Counted from the first letter of the stretch, positions 25,885 to 34,980 are shown. The stretch: 64,000 nucleotides of DNA from Cellulomonas hominis (GCF_014201095.1 NZ_JACHDN010000001.1:3100001-3164000); one strand, 5' to 3'. Notes: generated by a model from the sequence alone, not told the origin. Numbers and translations: made by a program.

Positions 25885-26931
25885 TCAGCCCCGCGGTGCG
25901 CTCGTGCTCGCCCGCACCACCAGCCGGGTCGGCACGACCACCCGGCTGTCCTCGAGCGGCGCCCGCTCGCGGATCTGCCGCAGCAGCAGCTCCATGAGCC
26001 GCTCGCCGATGAGGTGGAAGTCCTGCTGCACCGTGGTGAGCGGCGGCCAGAGGAACTCCGCGAGCGGGATGTCGTCGAACCCCACGACGGAGATGTCGTC
26101 GGGCACGCGGCGCCCGTGCTCGTACAGCGCGCGGACCAGGCCGGCGGCCATCTCGTCGTTCGCGCAGAACACCGCGGTCGCACCGGGGTCGGCGGCGAGC
26201 CGGCGCCCGGCCTCGTAGCCGGACCGTGCGGTCCAGTCGCCGCGCAGCAGCTCCGGGACGGGCCGGCCGGCGCCGACCAGGTGCTCGCGCCAGGCGGCGA
26301 CGCGCACCTGGGCGGGGGCGGAGTCGCCGGGCCCGGCGACGTGGTGCACCGTCCGGTGCCCGAGGTCGAGCAGGTGCGCGACCGCCAGGTGCGTGCCGGT
26401 GACCTGGTCCGCGCCGACGGCAGGGTGGTGGCCGACGAACCGGGAGTCCGAGACGACCACCGGCATGCGCGGCGGCAGGGCCAGCGCGACCGGGGTGGCG
26501 GTCTCGGCGCGGATGATGACGAGCCCGTCGATCGACTGGTGCGACAGCCGCGCCACGGCGGCCGTGACGTCGTCCGAGCCGGGGTTCTGCACGTCGACCA
26601 GGCTGACGGTGTACCCCTCGGCGCGCGCGGCCTCGACGACGGCCTCCACGGTGCGGGACTCGCCGGTGCGCGCGAGGCGGTGCGCGATGAGCCCGATGGT
26701 GCCGAACGACCCGTAGCGCAGCGCCCGGGCGGCGTGGTTGGGGGAGTAGCCGAGCTCGTCCATGGCGGCGAGCACCCGGTCCCGGGTGGCGGGCCGGACG
26801 TTCTCCGCGCCGGTGGACACGCGGGACACGGTCTGCGACGAGACGCCGGCGAGCTCGGCGACGTCGGCGATCGACGGGCCGGACCGCCCGCGCGGGGGCG
26901 CGGCGACCGGGGCGGCTGACTCGGGGGCCAT
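25885..26931 (-). CDS. LacI-family transcriptional repressor of the adjacent sugar operon
   Basis: The ATG at 26931 is chosen because TATGAT sits seven bases before it, giving a leaderless start; the protein is 348 residues. The N-terminal LacI helix-turn-helix is SIADVAELAGVSSQTVSRV with the hinge helix at PNHAARALRYG, followed by a periplasmic-binding-protein-like sensor domain (about 80-340; DGLVIIRAETATP, GYEAGRRLA, VVGFDDIPLAEFLWPPLTTVQQ in parts). It is divergent from the ABC transporter and GH35 genes. Three operators with a TGACGTCA core lie between them, so it very likely represses both itself and the operon until a galactoside-type ligand binds. Confidence 0.9.
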   Translation of the reverse strand: MAPESAAPVAAPPRGRSGPSIADVAELAGVSSQTVSRVSTGAENVRPATRDRVLAAMDELGYSPNHAARALRYGSFGTIGLIAHRLARTGESRTVEAVVEAARAEGYTVSLVDVQNPGSDDVTAAVARLSHQSIDGLVIIRAETATPVALALPPRMPVVVSDSRFVGHHPAVGADQVTGTHLAVAHLLDLGHRTVHHVAGPGDSAPAQVRVAAWREHLVGAGRPVPELLRGDWTARSGYEAGRRLAADPGATAVFCANDEMAAGLVRALYEHGRRVPDDISVVGFDDIPLAEFLWPPLTTVQQDFHLIGERLMELLLRQIRERAPLEDSRVVVPTRLVVRASTSAPRG

Positions 26932-26938
26932 GGCGCCG

Positions 26939-26944
26939 ATCATA
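26939..26944 (-). promoter_or_regulatory. Candidate -10 (TATGAT) of lacI, leaderless
   Basis: On the minus strand TATGAT is followed by seven bases and ATG 26931. Operator O1 begins a few bases upstream of it, consistent with autorepression. Confidence 0.55.
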
Positions 26945-26948
26945 GGCC

Positions 26949-26964
26949 GTGGTGACGTCACCAT
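26949..26964. promoter_or_regulatory. LacI operator O1
   Basis: GGTGACGTCACC (26951-26962) is a perfect 12-base palindrome with the core TGACGTCA. It lies just upstream of the lacI -10, so occupancy would block lacI transcription. Confidence 0.8.
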
Positions 26965-26981
26965 CGCGACCGGCCGCGCCG

Positions 26982-26997
26982 ATGGTGACGTCACCAT
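26982..26997. promoter_or_regulatory. LacI operator O2
   Basis: ATGGTGACGTCACCAT is a perfect 16-base palindrome, 33 bases centre to centre from O1 (about three helical turns, so the two face the same side). Confidence 0.85.
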
Positions 26998-27026
26998 GTT
27001 GGGGTGCATGGGCGGCCCTCGCGGCG

Positions 27027-27056
27027 TTGACACGGGTTCCGGCGGCGTGGCACGGT
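27027..27056 (+). promoter_or_regulatory. Candidate promoter of the sugar ABC/GH35 operon
   Basis: TTGACA (27027-27032) with CACGGT 18 bases further on forms a plausible promoter. It lies between operators O2 and O3, with O3 at the expected start of transcription. Confidence 0.6.
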
Positions 27057-27070
27057 GGTCCGGCGCCCGG

Positions 27071-27088
27071 GATGTTGACGTCAACATC
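27071..27088. promoter_or_regulatory. LacI operator O3
   Basis: GATGTTGACGTCAACATC is a perfect 18-base palindrome with the same TGACGTCA core, placed just downstream of the candidate -10 of the ABC operon. Its centre is 90 bases from that of O2, so DNA looping is possible. Confidence 0.88.
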
Positions 27089-27121
27089 GGAGCCGGACGA
27101 ACCCCGAAGGAGTGGCTCGCA

Positions 27122-28063
27122 GTGACGCAGACCGTCCCTCCCCCCGCCGCCGTGCCGGGTCCCGGCGATGCGCGGGCGCTCCGCGGCCGGCGGCCCGCCC
27201 GCCGGGGCCGGTGGACCGGCTGGGGGTTCGTCGGGCCGTTCATGGCCGTCTTCGCCCTGGTCTTCCTCGCCCCGATCGCCTACTCGCTCTACCTCAGCCT
27301 GTTCCGCAAGCAGCTCGTCGGCGGCAACGCCTTCGTCGGGCTGGAGAACTACGAGCGGGCCTTCACCGACCCGCAGTTCTGGGCAGCCGTCGGGCGCGTC
27401 GGGGCGTTCCTCGTCGTGCAGGTGCCGATCATGCTCGGCCTCGCGCTGCTGGTGGCGCTGGCGATCGACAGCGGCCGGCTCTACGGCAAGAGCTTCTTCC
27501 GGATCTCGATCTTCCTGCCGTACGCCGTGCCCGCCGTGGTCGCCGCGCTGATGTGGGGCTTCATGTACGGCACCCGGTTCGGCCTGGTCGGCAACATCAA
27601 CGACCTGCTCGGGGTGCAGCTGCCCAACCCGTTGTCGCCCGACCTGGTCCTGGCGTCGATCGGCAACATCGTGACCTGGAGCTTCGTCGGCTACAACATG
27701 CTCATCTTCTACTCGGCGCTGCGGGTCGTGCCCGCCTCGCTGTACGAGGCCGCCGAGCTCGACGGCGCCAGCCAGTGGCAGGTCGTCCGGTCCATCAAGA
27801 TCCCCGCGATCCGCGGCGCCCTGGTCATCGCGACGATCTTCTCGATCATCGGCAGCTTCCAGCTCTTCAACGAGCCGAGCATCCTGCAGAGCCTCGCGCC
27901 GAACGCGATCACGACGTCCTTCACCCCGAACCTGTACGCCTACTCGCTGTCCTTCTCCGGCCAGCAGTACAACTACTCGGCGACGGTCGCGATCATCATG
28001 GGCGTCCTCACGATGATCGTCGCCTACGTCGTCCAGCTGCGCGGCATGCGCAAGGAGGCGTGA
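27122..28063 (+). CDS. Sugar ABC transporter permease, MalF/LacF type
   Basis: A 313-residue permease with GAAGGAG eight bases before GTG 27122. It has six predicted membrane helices and the EAA loop ASLYEAAELDGASQWQVVRSIKIP, as in carbohydrate uptake (CUT1) transporters. It is the first gene of the LacI-controlled operon. No ATPase is encoded in this operon, as is common where one shared MsiK-type ATPase serves many CUT1 systems; that enzyme would be encoded elsewhere. Confidence 0.92.
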   Translation: MTQTVPPPAAVPGPGDARALRGRRPARRGRWTGWGFVGPFMAVFALVFLAPIAYSLYLSLFRKQLVGGNAFVGLENYERAFTDPQFWAAVGRVGAFLVVQVPIMLGLALLVALAIDSGRLYGKSFFRISIFLPYAVPAVVAALMWGFMYGTRFGLVGNINDLLGVQLPNPLSPDLVLASIGNIVTWSFVGYNMLIFYSALRVVPASLYEAAELDGASQWQVVRSIKIPAIRGALVIATIFSIIGSFQLFNEPSILQSLAPNAITTSFTPNLYAYSLSFSGQQYNYSATVAIIMGVLTMIVAYVVQLRGMRKEA

Positions 28064-28068
28064 GCCCG

Positions 28069-29010
28069 ATGACGACCACCTCCGCCCCGGCCCCCGCTCC
28101 GGCCGCGTCCTCCCGCCGCCCCGCGGGCCCCCGGCTGCGCACGCCGCGCCGCCGGTACAGCGCGGACAGGCCGCGCCGCAGCGTGCTGCTGACCGTGCTC
28201 ACCGCGGTCGTCGGGATCTACGCGCTGATCCCGCTCGCCTGGCTGCTGATCAACGCGAGCAAGACCCAGTCGGACCTGTTCGACTCGTTCGGGCTGTGGT
28301 TCAGCGGCGACTTCGCCCTGTTCTCCAACATCGCGGACACGCTGACGTACGACGACGGCATCTTCCTGCGCTGGCTCGGCAACACGCTGCTGTACGTGGT
28401 CGTGGGCGCCGGCGGCGCGACGGCCCTCGCGGTGCTCGGCGGCTACGGCCTGGCCAAGTTCCAGTTCCCCGGCAAGCGCGGGGTGTTCGCGATCGTGATC
28501 GGGGCGGTCGCCGTCCCGGGGACCGCGCTCGCCGTTCCGACGTTCCTCATGTTCAGCCGGATGGGCCTGACCAACACCCCGTGGTCGGTCATCATCCCGT
28601 CGCTGATCTCGCCGTTCGGGCTCTACCTCATGTGGGCGTTCGCCGCGGAAGCCATCCCGACGGAGCTGCTCGAGGCCGCGCGCGTCGACGGCGCCGGCGA
28701 GCTGCGCACCTTCGGCCGCATCTGCCTGCCGCTGCTCGGCCCCGGCATCGTCACGGTGCTGCTCTTCACGATGGTCGCGACCTGGAACAACTACTTCCTG
28801 CCGCTGATCATGCTGAAGAACCCCGACTGGTACCCGCTGACGCTCGGGCTCAACGCCTGGAACGCGCAGGCCGCCACCGCCGGGGGCCAGGCCATCTTCA
28901 ACCTCGTGCTCACCGGCGCGCTGCTCACGATCATCCCGCTCATCGCCGCCTTCCTGCTGCTGCAGCGGTTCTGGCAGTCCGGCCTGTCGGCCGGCTCCGT
29001 CAAGGAGTGA
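28069..29010 (+). CDS. Sugar ABC transporter permease, MalG/LacG type
   Basis: A 313-residue permease starting at ATG 28069, with AAGGAGG ten bases upstream; a GTG at 28060 overlapping the previous stop is the alternative. It has a Pro/Arg-rich cytoplasmic N-terminus (about 40 residues), six helices and the EAA loop TELLEAARVDGAGELRTFGRICLP in total. It forms the channel with the preceding permease. Its downstream partner is the binding protein, whose high-output gene follows after 68 bases. Confidence 0.92.
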   Translation: MTTTSAPAPAPAASSRRPAGPRLRTPRRRYSADRPRRSVLLTVLTAVVGIYALIPLAWLLINASKTQSDLFDSFGLWFSGDFALFSNIADTLTYDDGIFLRWLGNTLLYVVVGAGGATALAVLGGYGLAKFQFPGKRGVFAIVIGAVAVPGTALAVPTFLMFSRMGLTNTPWSVIIPSLISPFGLYLMWAFAAEAIPTELLEAARVDGAGELRTFGRICLPLLGPGIVTVLLFTMVATWNNYFLPLIMLKNPDWYPLTLGLNAWNAQAATAGGQAIFNLVLTGALLTIIPLIAAFLLLQRFWQSGLSAGSVKE

Positions 29011-29078
29011 CCGGTCCCCGACCGCGCCCCGCCCCGCCCCGCCCGTCCCGTTCTGACAACGAAGTGAGAGGACCTCGC

Positions 29079-30389
29079 ATGACCACCACCTCCTCCCGGC
29101 TCTGGCGCGGCGCAGCCGTCACCGGCGCCCTGGCCCTGGCCCTGACCGCCTGCTCCTCCGGCGGCTCCGACGGCGGCTCCGGCTCCGACGCGGCCGACGG
29201 CGGCTCGCTGACGGTCTGGGCCTGGGACAACACGGTCGAGCCCATCGCCCAGGCGTACATGGACGAGCACCCGGACGTGACGATCGACGTCGTGAACGCC
29301 GGCACCAACACCGACGAGTACACCGCGCTGCAGAATGCCGTCGCGGCCGGCTCCGGCGTGCCGGACCTCGCGCAGATCGAGTACTACGCGGTGCCGCAGT
29401 TCGCGATCGGCGAGGCGCTGGCGGACCTGACCGACCTCGGCGCGGACGAGTTCGAGGGCACCTACAGCCCCGGGCCGTGGAGCGCGGTGCACCAGGGCGA
29501 CGGCATCTACGGCCTGCCGATGGACTCCGGCCCGATGGCGCTGTTCTACAACACCACCGTGTTCGAGAAGTACGGCGTGTCGGTCCCCACCACCTGGGAC
29601 GAGTACCTGACCGCCGCGCGGGCGCTGCACGCGGCCGACCCGGACGTCTACATCACCAACGACACCGGCGACGCGGGCTTCACGACGTCGATGATCTGGC
29701 AGGCCGGCGGCCACCCGTACCAGGTGGACGGCACCGATGTGACGATCGACTTCACCGACGAGGGCTCGACGACGTTCGCCGAGCTGTGGCAGCAGCTGCT
29801 CGACGAGGACCTGGTCGCCCCGACCTCCTCGTGGAGCGACGAGTGGTACCAGGGCCTGGGCAACGGCACGATCGCCTCGCTCGCCATCGGCGCCTGGATG
29901 CCCGGCAACCTGGAGGCCAGCGTCACCCAGTCGGCGGGCCAGTGGCGGGTCGCCCCGCTGCCGCAGTGGGAGGCCGGCCAGTCCGCGTCGTCGGAGAACG
30001 GCGGCTCGGCGCTGTCGATCACGGAGGCCAGCCCGAACAAGGAGCTCGCCTACGACTTCCTCACCTACCTGTCGAACGGTGACGGCACGACGATCCGGAT
30101 CGACGCCGGCGGCTTCCCCGCGACCACCGCGGACCTGGAGTCCGACGAGTTCCTGAACAAGGAGTCGGAGTACTTCGGCGGCCAGAAGATCAACGAGGTG
30201 CTCTCGCAGTCCGCGGCCGACGTCGTCGAGGGCTGGCAGTACCTGCCCTACCAGGTCTACGCGAACAGCATCTTCAACGACACGGTGGGCCAGGCGTACG
30301 TCTCGGACACCACGCTCGCCGACGGCCTGAAGGCCTGGCAGGACCAGTCGATCACGTACGGCGGCGACCAGGGATTCACGGTCGACTGA
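29079..30389 (+). CDS. Sugar ABC transporter substrate-binding lipoprotein
   Basis: The protein has 436 residues, ribosome site GAGAGGA before ATG 29079. The signal peptide ends in the lipobox ALTAC (Cys at about residue 25), followed by a Ser/Gly linker and a solute-binding fold of the CUT1 class (SLTVWAWDNTVEPIAQAYMDEHP, YGLPMDSGPMALFYNTTVFEKYGV in parts). Aromatic residues suited to stack on sugars are frequent. The neighbouring beta-galactosidase suggests a beta-galactoside or galactan oligosaccharide as ligand, which is inference. The order permease-permease-binding protein is less usual than binding protein first. Confidence 0.92.
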   Translation: MTTTSSRLWRGAAVTGALALALTACSSGGSDGGSGSDAADGGSLTVWAWDNTVEPIAQAYMDEHPDVTIDVVNAGTNTDEYTALQNAVAAGSGVPDLAQIEYYAVPQFAIGEALADLTDLGADEFEGTYSPGPWSAVHQGDGIYGLPMDSGPMALFYNTTVFEKYGVSVPTTWDEYLTAARALHAADPDVYITNDTGDAGFTTSMIWQAGGHPYQVDGTDVTIDFTDEGSTTFAELWQQLLDEDLVAPTSSWSDEWYQGLGNGTIASLAIGAWMPGNLEASVTQSAGQWRVAPLPQWEAGQSASSENGGSALSITEASPNKELAYDFLTYLSNGDGTTIRIDAGGFPATTADLESDEFLNKESEYFGGQKINEVLSQSAADVVEGWQYLPYQVYANSIFNDTVGQAYVSDTTLADGLKAWQDQSITYGGDQGFTVD

Positions 30390-30396
30390 CGACCGC

Positions 30397-30426
30397 GCCC
30401 GGCGGCGGGGCGTCCCGCCGCCGGGC
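30397..30426. terminator. Intercistronic hairpin between binding protein and beta-galactosidase genes
   Basis: A perfect 13-base stem (GCCCGGCGGCGGG with its complement) around a four-base loop. Lying inside the operon, it may act as a partial terminator or a 3' stabiliser, giving more binding protein than enzyme. Confidence 0.75.
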
Positions 30427-30466
30427 CCTCGCCCCACGCCCCCACGAACCCCAGGAGCCCTCCACC

Positions 30467-32233
30467 ATGCCGACGTTCGAGATCGGTGACCGCGACTTCC
30501 TCCTCGACGGCCGGCCCCACCAGGTGATCTCCGGCGCGCTGCACTACTTCCGGGTGCACCCCGACCAGTGGGCCGACCGGATCCGCAAGGCGCGCCTCAT
30601 GGGCCTCAACACCATCGAGACGTACGTGGCCTGGAACGTCCACGCCCCGCAGCGCGGCCGGTTCGACCTCGACGGTCCGCGCGACCTCGGCCGGTTCCTC
30701 GACCTGGTGGCGGACGAGGGGCTGCACGCCATCGTCCGGCCGGGGCCGTACATCTGCGCCGAGTGGGACGGCGGTGGCCTGCCCGGCTGGCTGCTCGCGG
30801 ACCCGGACGTCGGCGTGCGGCGGCACGAGCCGCGGTACCTGTCGGCGATCGAGCAGTACTACGACCAGCTGCTGCCGCTCGTGGCGGAGCGGCAGATCAC
30901 CCGCGGCGGCACCGTGGTCGCGGTCCAGGTGGAGAACGAGTACGGCGCCTACGGCGACGACCCGGAGTACCTGCGCGCCCTGGTCGCGATGGTGCGGGAC
31001 CGGGGGATCGAGGTCCCGCTGCTCACCTGCGACCAGGCGGACGACGCGATGCAGGAGCGCGGCGGCCTGCCGGAGCTGCACCGCACGGTCACCTTCGGCG
31101 CCCGCGCCGCCGAGCGGCTCGAGCTGCTGCGCCGGCACCAGCCGCGCGGCCCGCTCATGTGCATGGAGTTCTGGAACGGCTGGTTCGACTCCTGGGGCCA
31201 GCACCACCACGTCGCCCCGGCGGAGACCAACGCCCGCGACCTCGACGACCTGCTCGCGATGGGCGCGTCCGTGAACGTCTACATGTTCCACGGCGGCACC
31301 AACTTCGGGTTCACCAACGGCGCGAACGACAAGGGGACCTACGCGCCGATCACGACCTCCTACGACTACGACGCCCCGCTCGCCGAGCACGGCGCCCCGA
31401 CCGCGAAGTACCACGCGATGCGCGAGGTGATCGCCCGGTACGCGCCGGTGCCCGACGAGGTCCCCGCCGACCCGCCGCCCGCGCCGGAGGCCGCCGTCGG
31501 GCTCGACCGCCGCGTCCCGTTCGCCGCGGCGGCCGACCTGCTGGGCGTGGCGAAGGGCTGGGACCACCTGCCCACCACGGACGAGCTGGAGCACTGGTCC
31601 GGCTTCACGCTCTACCGGACGCGCGTGACCGCCGAGGACCGGGTGATCACGTTCGGCGAGGTCCGCGACCGCGCGGTCGTCGCCCTCGACGGCGACCCGG
31701 TGGGCGTCCTCAGCCGGGCCGAGGGCACCCGCACGCTCGCCCTGCCGGCGCGGGCGGGGGAGCTCACCGTCCTGCTGGAGGACCAGGGCCGGGTCAACTA
31801 CGGGCCGCGGATCGGCGAGCCCAAGGGCCTGGTCGGCGGCGCCCGCACGGCCGTGCGGGAGGTCACCGCGTGGGAGACCGTCGCGCTGCGGCTGGACGCC
31901 GTCGACGGGGCGCTCGCGGACCTGCTCGCGGCGGCGCCCGCGACGCCGGTCGACGAGCCCGTCGCCGGGCCCGCGTTCGTGGCGGGCACGTTCGCCACCG
32001 CGGCCGGCGCGGACCACTTCCTGCGGCTGGACGGCTGGTCGAAGGGGCTGGTCTGGGTGAACGGGTTCCTGCTCGGGCGGTACTGGTCCGCCGGCCCGAC
32101 CCGGACGCTGTACGTGCCGGGCCCGCTGCTGCGGGCCGAGGGGAACGAGATCGTGCTCCTCGAGCTGCACGCCGCCGCGGGTGCGCGGGTCGCGTTCGTC
32201 GCCGGGCCGGACCTGGGGCCGTCCGCGCCCTAG
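30467..32233 (+). CDS. GH35 beta-galactosidase
   Basis: A 588-residue enzyme without a signal peptide, so cytosolic. The GH35 barrel occupies about residues 1-330: FLLDGRPHQVISGALHYFRV, RPGPYICAEWDGGGLPGWL, acid/base Glu158 in VQVENEYGAYG, nucleophile Glu234 in MCMEFWNGWFD, and HGGTNFGFTNGAN. C-terminal jelly-roll domains follow, ending WVNGFLLGRYWSAGPTRTLYVP. It removes terminal beta-galactosyl residues from imported oligosaccharides. It is the last gene of the LacI-controlled operon, 77 bases after the binding-protein gene with a hairpin between. Confidence 0.95.
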   Translation: MPTFEIGDRDFLLDGRPHQVISGALHYFRVHPDQWADRIRKARLMGLNTIETYVAWNVHAPQRGRFDLDGPRDLGRFLDLVADEGLHAIVRPGPYICAEWDGGGLPGWLLADPDVGVRRHEPRYLSAIEQYYDQLLPLVAERQITRGGTVVAVQVENEYGAYGDDPEYLRALVAMVRDRGIEVPLLTCDQADDAMQERGGLPELHRTVTFGARAAERLELLRRHQPRGPLMCMEFWNGWFDSWGQHHHVAPAETNARDLDDLLAMGASVNVYMFHGGTNFGFTNGANDKGTYAPITTSYDYDAPLAEHGAPTAKYHAMREVIARYAPVPDEVPADPPPAPEAAVGLDRRVPFAAAADLLGVAKGWDHLPTTDELEHWSGFTLYRTRVTAEDRVITFGEVRDRAVVALDGDPVGVLSRAEGTRTLALPARAGELTVLLEDQGRVNYGPRIGEPKGLVGGARTAVREVTAWETVALRLDAVDGALADLLAAAPATPVDEPVAGPAFVAGTFATAAGADHFLRLDGWSKGLVWVNGFLLGRYWSAGPTRTLYVPGPLLRAEGNEIVLLELHAAAGARVAFVAGPDLGPSAP

Positions 32234-32355
32234 GTGCTGCCACCCAGGGGTCCAGGTCGGTCCCAGCGGACGCTCAGAACCTGCCTGCGACGGTCGATGA
32301 CTAGGGCAAGTACCCGGCAGGACCGCCGGGCGGGGCACGATCAGGGACGGTTGCC

Positions 32356-33768
32356 ATGGACGGCACGCAGCCCGGGGGCGCGGACGTCGCCCGGTACGTC
32401 GACCGGCTGTCCCAGCAGGCCGCCACGATCGTGCGGCAGGCGTCGCGCATCGTGCTGCTGGAGACCGCGATCGAGGCGGCGCCCATCGGCATCGGCCTGG
32501 TGACCCCGGACGGCCGCACCCCGATGACGAACGCGACCCTCCGGCGCATGCTCGGGTACTCGGAGGAGGAGTTCGCCACCCTGCCGTTCGCGGCGTACAC
32601 CGCGCCCGAGGACGTCGCGGAGAACGACCGGCTGTTCCGCGAGACGCTCGCGGGCCTGCGCGACCGGTTCGCCATGGAGAAGCGGTTCATCCGCAAGGAC
32701 GGCTCCCTCCTGTGGGTGGACCTGACGGTCTCGCTGCTGCGGGACGTCGCGGGCCGCCCCGAGTACGTCATCGGCATGACGCAGGACATCACCGACCGGA
32801 AGCGGCTGGCCGACGAGCTGCGGTCGGCCGAGCTGCACTACCGGCTGATCGTCGAGCACGTCCCGGCCGTCGTGTACATCGCCGAGCCGGGGCCGCAGGG
32901 CCGGTTCGAGTACCTCAGCCCGCGGCTGGAGTGGATGCTCGGGTACACGCCGCAGGAGTGGCTGGACGACCCGTCGCTGTGGTCGCAGGCGATGCACCCG
33001 GACGACCGGGAGACCGTGCGCCGGCACGAGGACCTGGTGCCGACCGCCGCCGAGGGGGACATGTTCCCGTCCACGACCTACCGGCTGCGGCACCGCGAGG
33101 GCTACGACGTGTGGGTCCGGGACGACGCGGTGCTGCGGCACAACAGCGACGGCCACCCGCGGCTGCACGGGGTGCTCGTGGACGTCACGCAGGAGAAGTC
33201 GCTCGAGGAGCGGCTGGCGCACATGGTCGACCACGACGCGCTGACGGGGCTGGTGAACCGCGCGCACTTCCACCGGCTGGTGGACGCGGCGCTCGCGGCG
33301 CGGGCCCCGGCGGACGAGGCCGCGGCCCAGGCGGGCGGGGTCGCGGTGATGTACGTCGACCTGGACGACTTCAAGGCCGTCAACGACGGCTTCGGGCACG
33401 CGGTCGGGGACCGGGTGCTGGTCGCGGTCGCCGACCGGCTGCGCGCGCTCGCGCCGGAGGGCAGCGCGGTGGCGCGCCTCGGCGGCGACGAGTTCGCGCT
33501 GCTCGTCGCCGGGCCGCGGGACGTCGCGGCGGCCGCGGCCGGGGTCGCCGCCGCGCTCGGCGAGGTCACGGTCGACGTCGCGGGGGAGACCGCGCGGGTG
33601 CGCGCCAGCGTCGGCGTCGCGGTCGCGAACCGGTGGCACACCACCGAGCTGCTGCTGCACGACGCCGACCAGGCGATGTACCAGGCCAAGCACGGGCCGG
33701 ACGGCCCGGACGGCAGCGACGACCCCGACCCCGACCGGCCCGACGGGCGCCGCGCCTCCCGCGGCTGA
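32356..33768 (+). CDS. PAS-PAS-GGDEF diguanylate cyclase
   Basis: A 470-residue soluble protein: a short coiled N-terminus, PAS (about 35-150, ending YVIGMTQDITDRKRLADEL), PAS/PAC (about 155-290, ending LHGVLVDVTQEKSLEERL) and GGDEF (about 295-435). The active-site loop is LGGDEFALL, fully conserved, preceded by MYVDLDDFKAVNDGFGHAVGDRVL. The expected activity is synthesis of cyclic di-GMP from two GTP. No RxxD inhibitory site is evident before the GGDEF motif, and there is no EAL domain. The tail is Asp/Pro-rich. Its stop is one base from the convergent mtnN stop. Confidence 0.92.
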   Translation: MDGTQPGGADVARYVDRLSQQAATIVRQASRIVLLETAIEAAPIGIGLVTPDGRTPMTNATLRRMLGYSEEEFATLPFAAYTAPEDVAENDRLFRETLAGLRDRFAMEKRFIRKDGSLLWVDLTVSLLRDVAGRPEYVIGMTQDITDRKRLADELRSAELHYRLIVEHVPAVVYIAEPGPQGRFEYLSPRLEWMLGYTPQEWLDDPSLWSQAMHPDDRETVRRHEDLVPTAAEGDMFPSTTYRLRHREGYDVWVRDDAVLRHNSDGHPRLHGVLVDVTQEKSLEERLAHMVDHDALTGLVNRAHFHRLVDAALAARAPADEAAAQAGGVAVMYVDLDDFKAVNDGFGHAVGDRVLVAVADRLRALAPEGSAVARLGGDEFALLVAGPRDVAAAAAGVAAALGEVTVDVAGETARVRASVGVAVANRWHTTELLLHDADQAMYQAKHGPDGPDGSDDPDPDRPDGRRASRG

Positions 33769-33769
33769 C

Positions 33770-34516
33770 TCAGGCCGCGGCGCCCACCCGGGCCAGCATC
33801 CCCAGCACCACGGCGGCCGAACGCTCGGCGGCGTCGTCCACGTGGGTGAGGAAGTCGTCGGCCCCCGCGGGCCCGCACAGGTCCGAGATGCCGCGGACGG
33901 CCACGAACGGCACGCCGTACACGTGCGCGACCTGGGCCAGGGCGGTGGTCTCCATGTCGGTGGACAGGCCGCCCGGGAACTGCTCCCGCACCGGCCCGAC
34001 GAGCCGGGCGTCGACGAACGCGTCCGAGGAGAGCATCTGCCCGGCCCGGACCGTGAGGTCGCCGGCGTCCGCGCCGAGCGCCGCGCCGCGCAGGCCGCCG
34101 TCGCCGCGGTAGACCGGCGGCATCCCCGGGACCTGCCCCAGCGCGTAGCCGAAGGCCCGGGCGTCGGCGTTCGTGTAGACGTGGTCGGTGCCGACGACGA
34201 CGTCGCCCACGTGCACGCCCGCCTGGACGCCGCCCGCCGAGCCGGCGCTCACCAGCGCCGCGGGCGCGCGCCCGCCCCGGGCCGCCGCGACCAGCACCAG
34301 CGCCGCCGACGCGGCCGAGGCGGCGTTCGCCAGCCCGATGCCGCTGCGGACCAGCAGGACCTCGCGGCCGCCGAGCGTCAGCACGTGGTGCTCCGCCCCG
34401 CCGACCGTCGCCGCGTCGCCGACGGCGTCGGCCCGCTCCAGGAACGGCGCGGCCTCGTCCGGCATCGCGACGGAGACGACGGCGTCCACCCCCGCGAGGG
34501 CGCTCACGGCGGTCAC
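33770..34516 (-). CDS. mtnN: 5'-methylthioadenosine/S-adenosylhomocysteine nucleosidase
   Basis: The protein has 248 residues from GTG 34516, which overlaps the luxS stop by four bases; GTG 34507 is a possible alternative. It has the nucleoside-phosphorylase-like fold motifs [40 protein letters not shown] and [28 protein letters not shown] (in parts), where the ME pair binds ribose and the Asp in ISD is the catalytic acid. It cleaves S-adenosylhomocysteine to adenine and S-ribosylhomocysteine, the LuxS substrate. The operon with luxS therefore encodes two consecutive steps of the activated methyl cycle. Confidence 0.9.
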   Translation of the reverse strand: MTAVSALAGVDAVVSVAMPDEAAPFLERADAVGDAATVGGAEHHVLTLGGREVLLVRSGIGLANAASAASAALVLVAAARGGRAPAALVSAGSAGGVQAGVHVGDVVVGTDHVYTNADARAFGYALGQVPGMPPVYRGDGGLRGAALGADAGDLTVRAGQMLSSDAFVDARLVGPVREQFPGGLSTDMETTALAQVAHVYGVPFVAVRGISDLCGPAGADDFLTHVDDAAERSAAVVLGMLARVGAAA

Positions 34517-34980
34517 GCGGTCACCTGGCTCCACTCGGCACGGTGCGCGAGGAACTCCCGCGCGGCACCCTGGGCGCCCTCCAGCGTGTGGTTCGCGCCC
34601 CAGCCGCACTGCACCTCGTTGGCCGCCGGCACCTCGGTGGCGCCCGTGATGTCCTCGAGCGTCGCCGCGACGAGGGACTGCACGTCCTCCTGCGCCCACT
34701 CGCCCTGCAGGATCAGGTAGAACCCCGTCTGGCAGCCCATCGGGGAGAAGTCGATCACCCGGTCGCTGTGGTTGCGGGAGTGCTCGGCGAACAGGTGCTC
34801 CAGGGAGTGCACGACCGGCATCTCCAGGTGCGCCTTGTTCGGCTGGGCGAACCGGATGTCGAACTTGCTGATGACGTCGCCCGCCGGGAGCACCTTCGTG
34901 TCGGCCAGCCGGATGTACGGCGCGGCGACGGTCCGGTGGTCGAGGTTGAACGACTCGACGTTCATGCGGGGCTGGTTCAC
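34513..34980 (-). CDS. luxS: S-ribosylhomocysteine lyase (autoinducer-2 synthase)
   Basis: The protein has 155 residues from GTG 34980 (GAGGA about five bases upstream); ATG 34965 is the alternative and would give 150. The metal-binding motif [10 protein letters not shown] and the catalytic cysteine in GCQTGFY are conserved, as is [19 protein letters not shown]. It converts S-ribosylhomocysteine to homocysteine and DPD, the precursor of AI-2. It is first in an operon with mtnN. No lsr-type AI-2 receptor or import genes are in the window, so the role may be mainly methionine recycling. Confidence 0.95.
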   Translation of the reverse strand: MNQPRMNVESFNLDHRTVAAPYIRLADTKVLPAGDVISKFDIRFAQPNKAHLEMPVVHSLEHLFAEHSRNHSDRVIDFSPMGCQTGFYLILQGEWAQEDVQSLVAATLEDITGATEVPAANEVQCGWGANHTLEGAQGAAREFLAHRAEWSQVTA

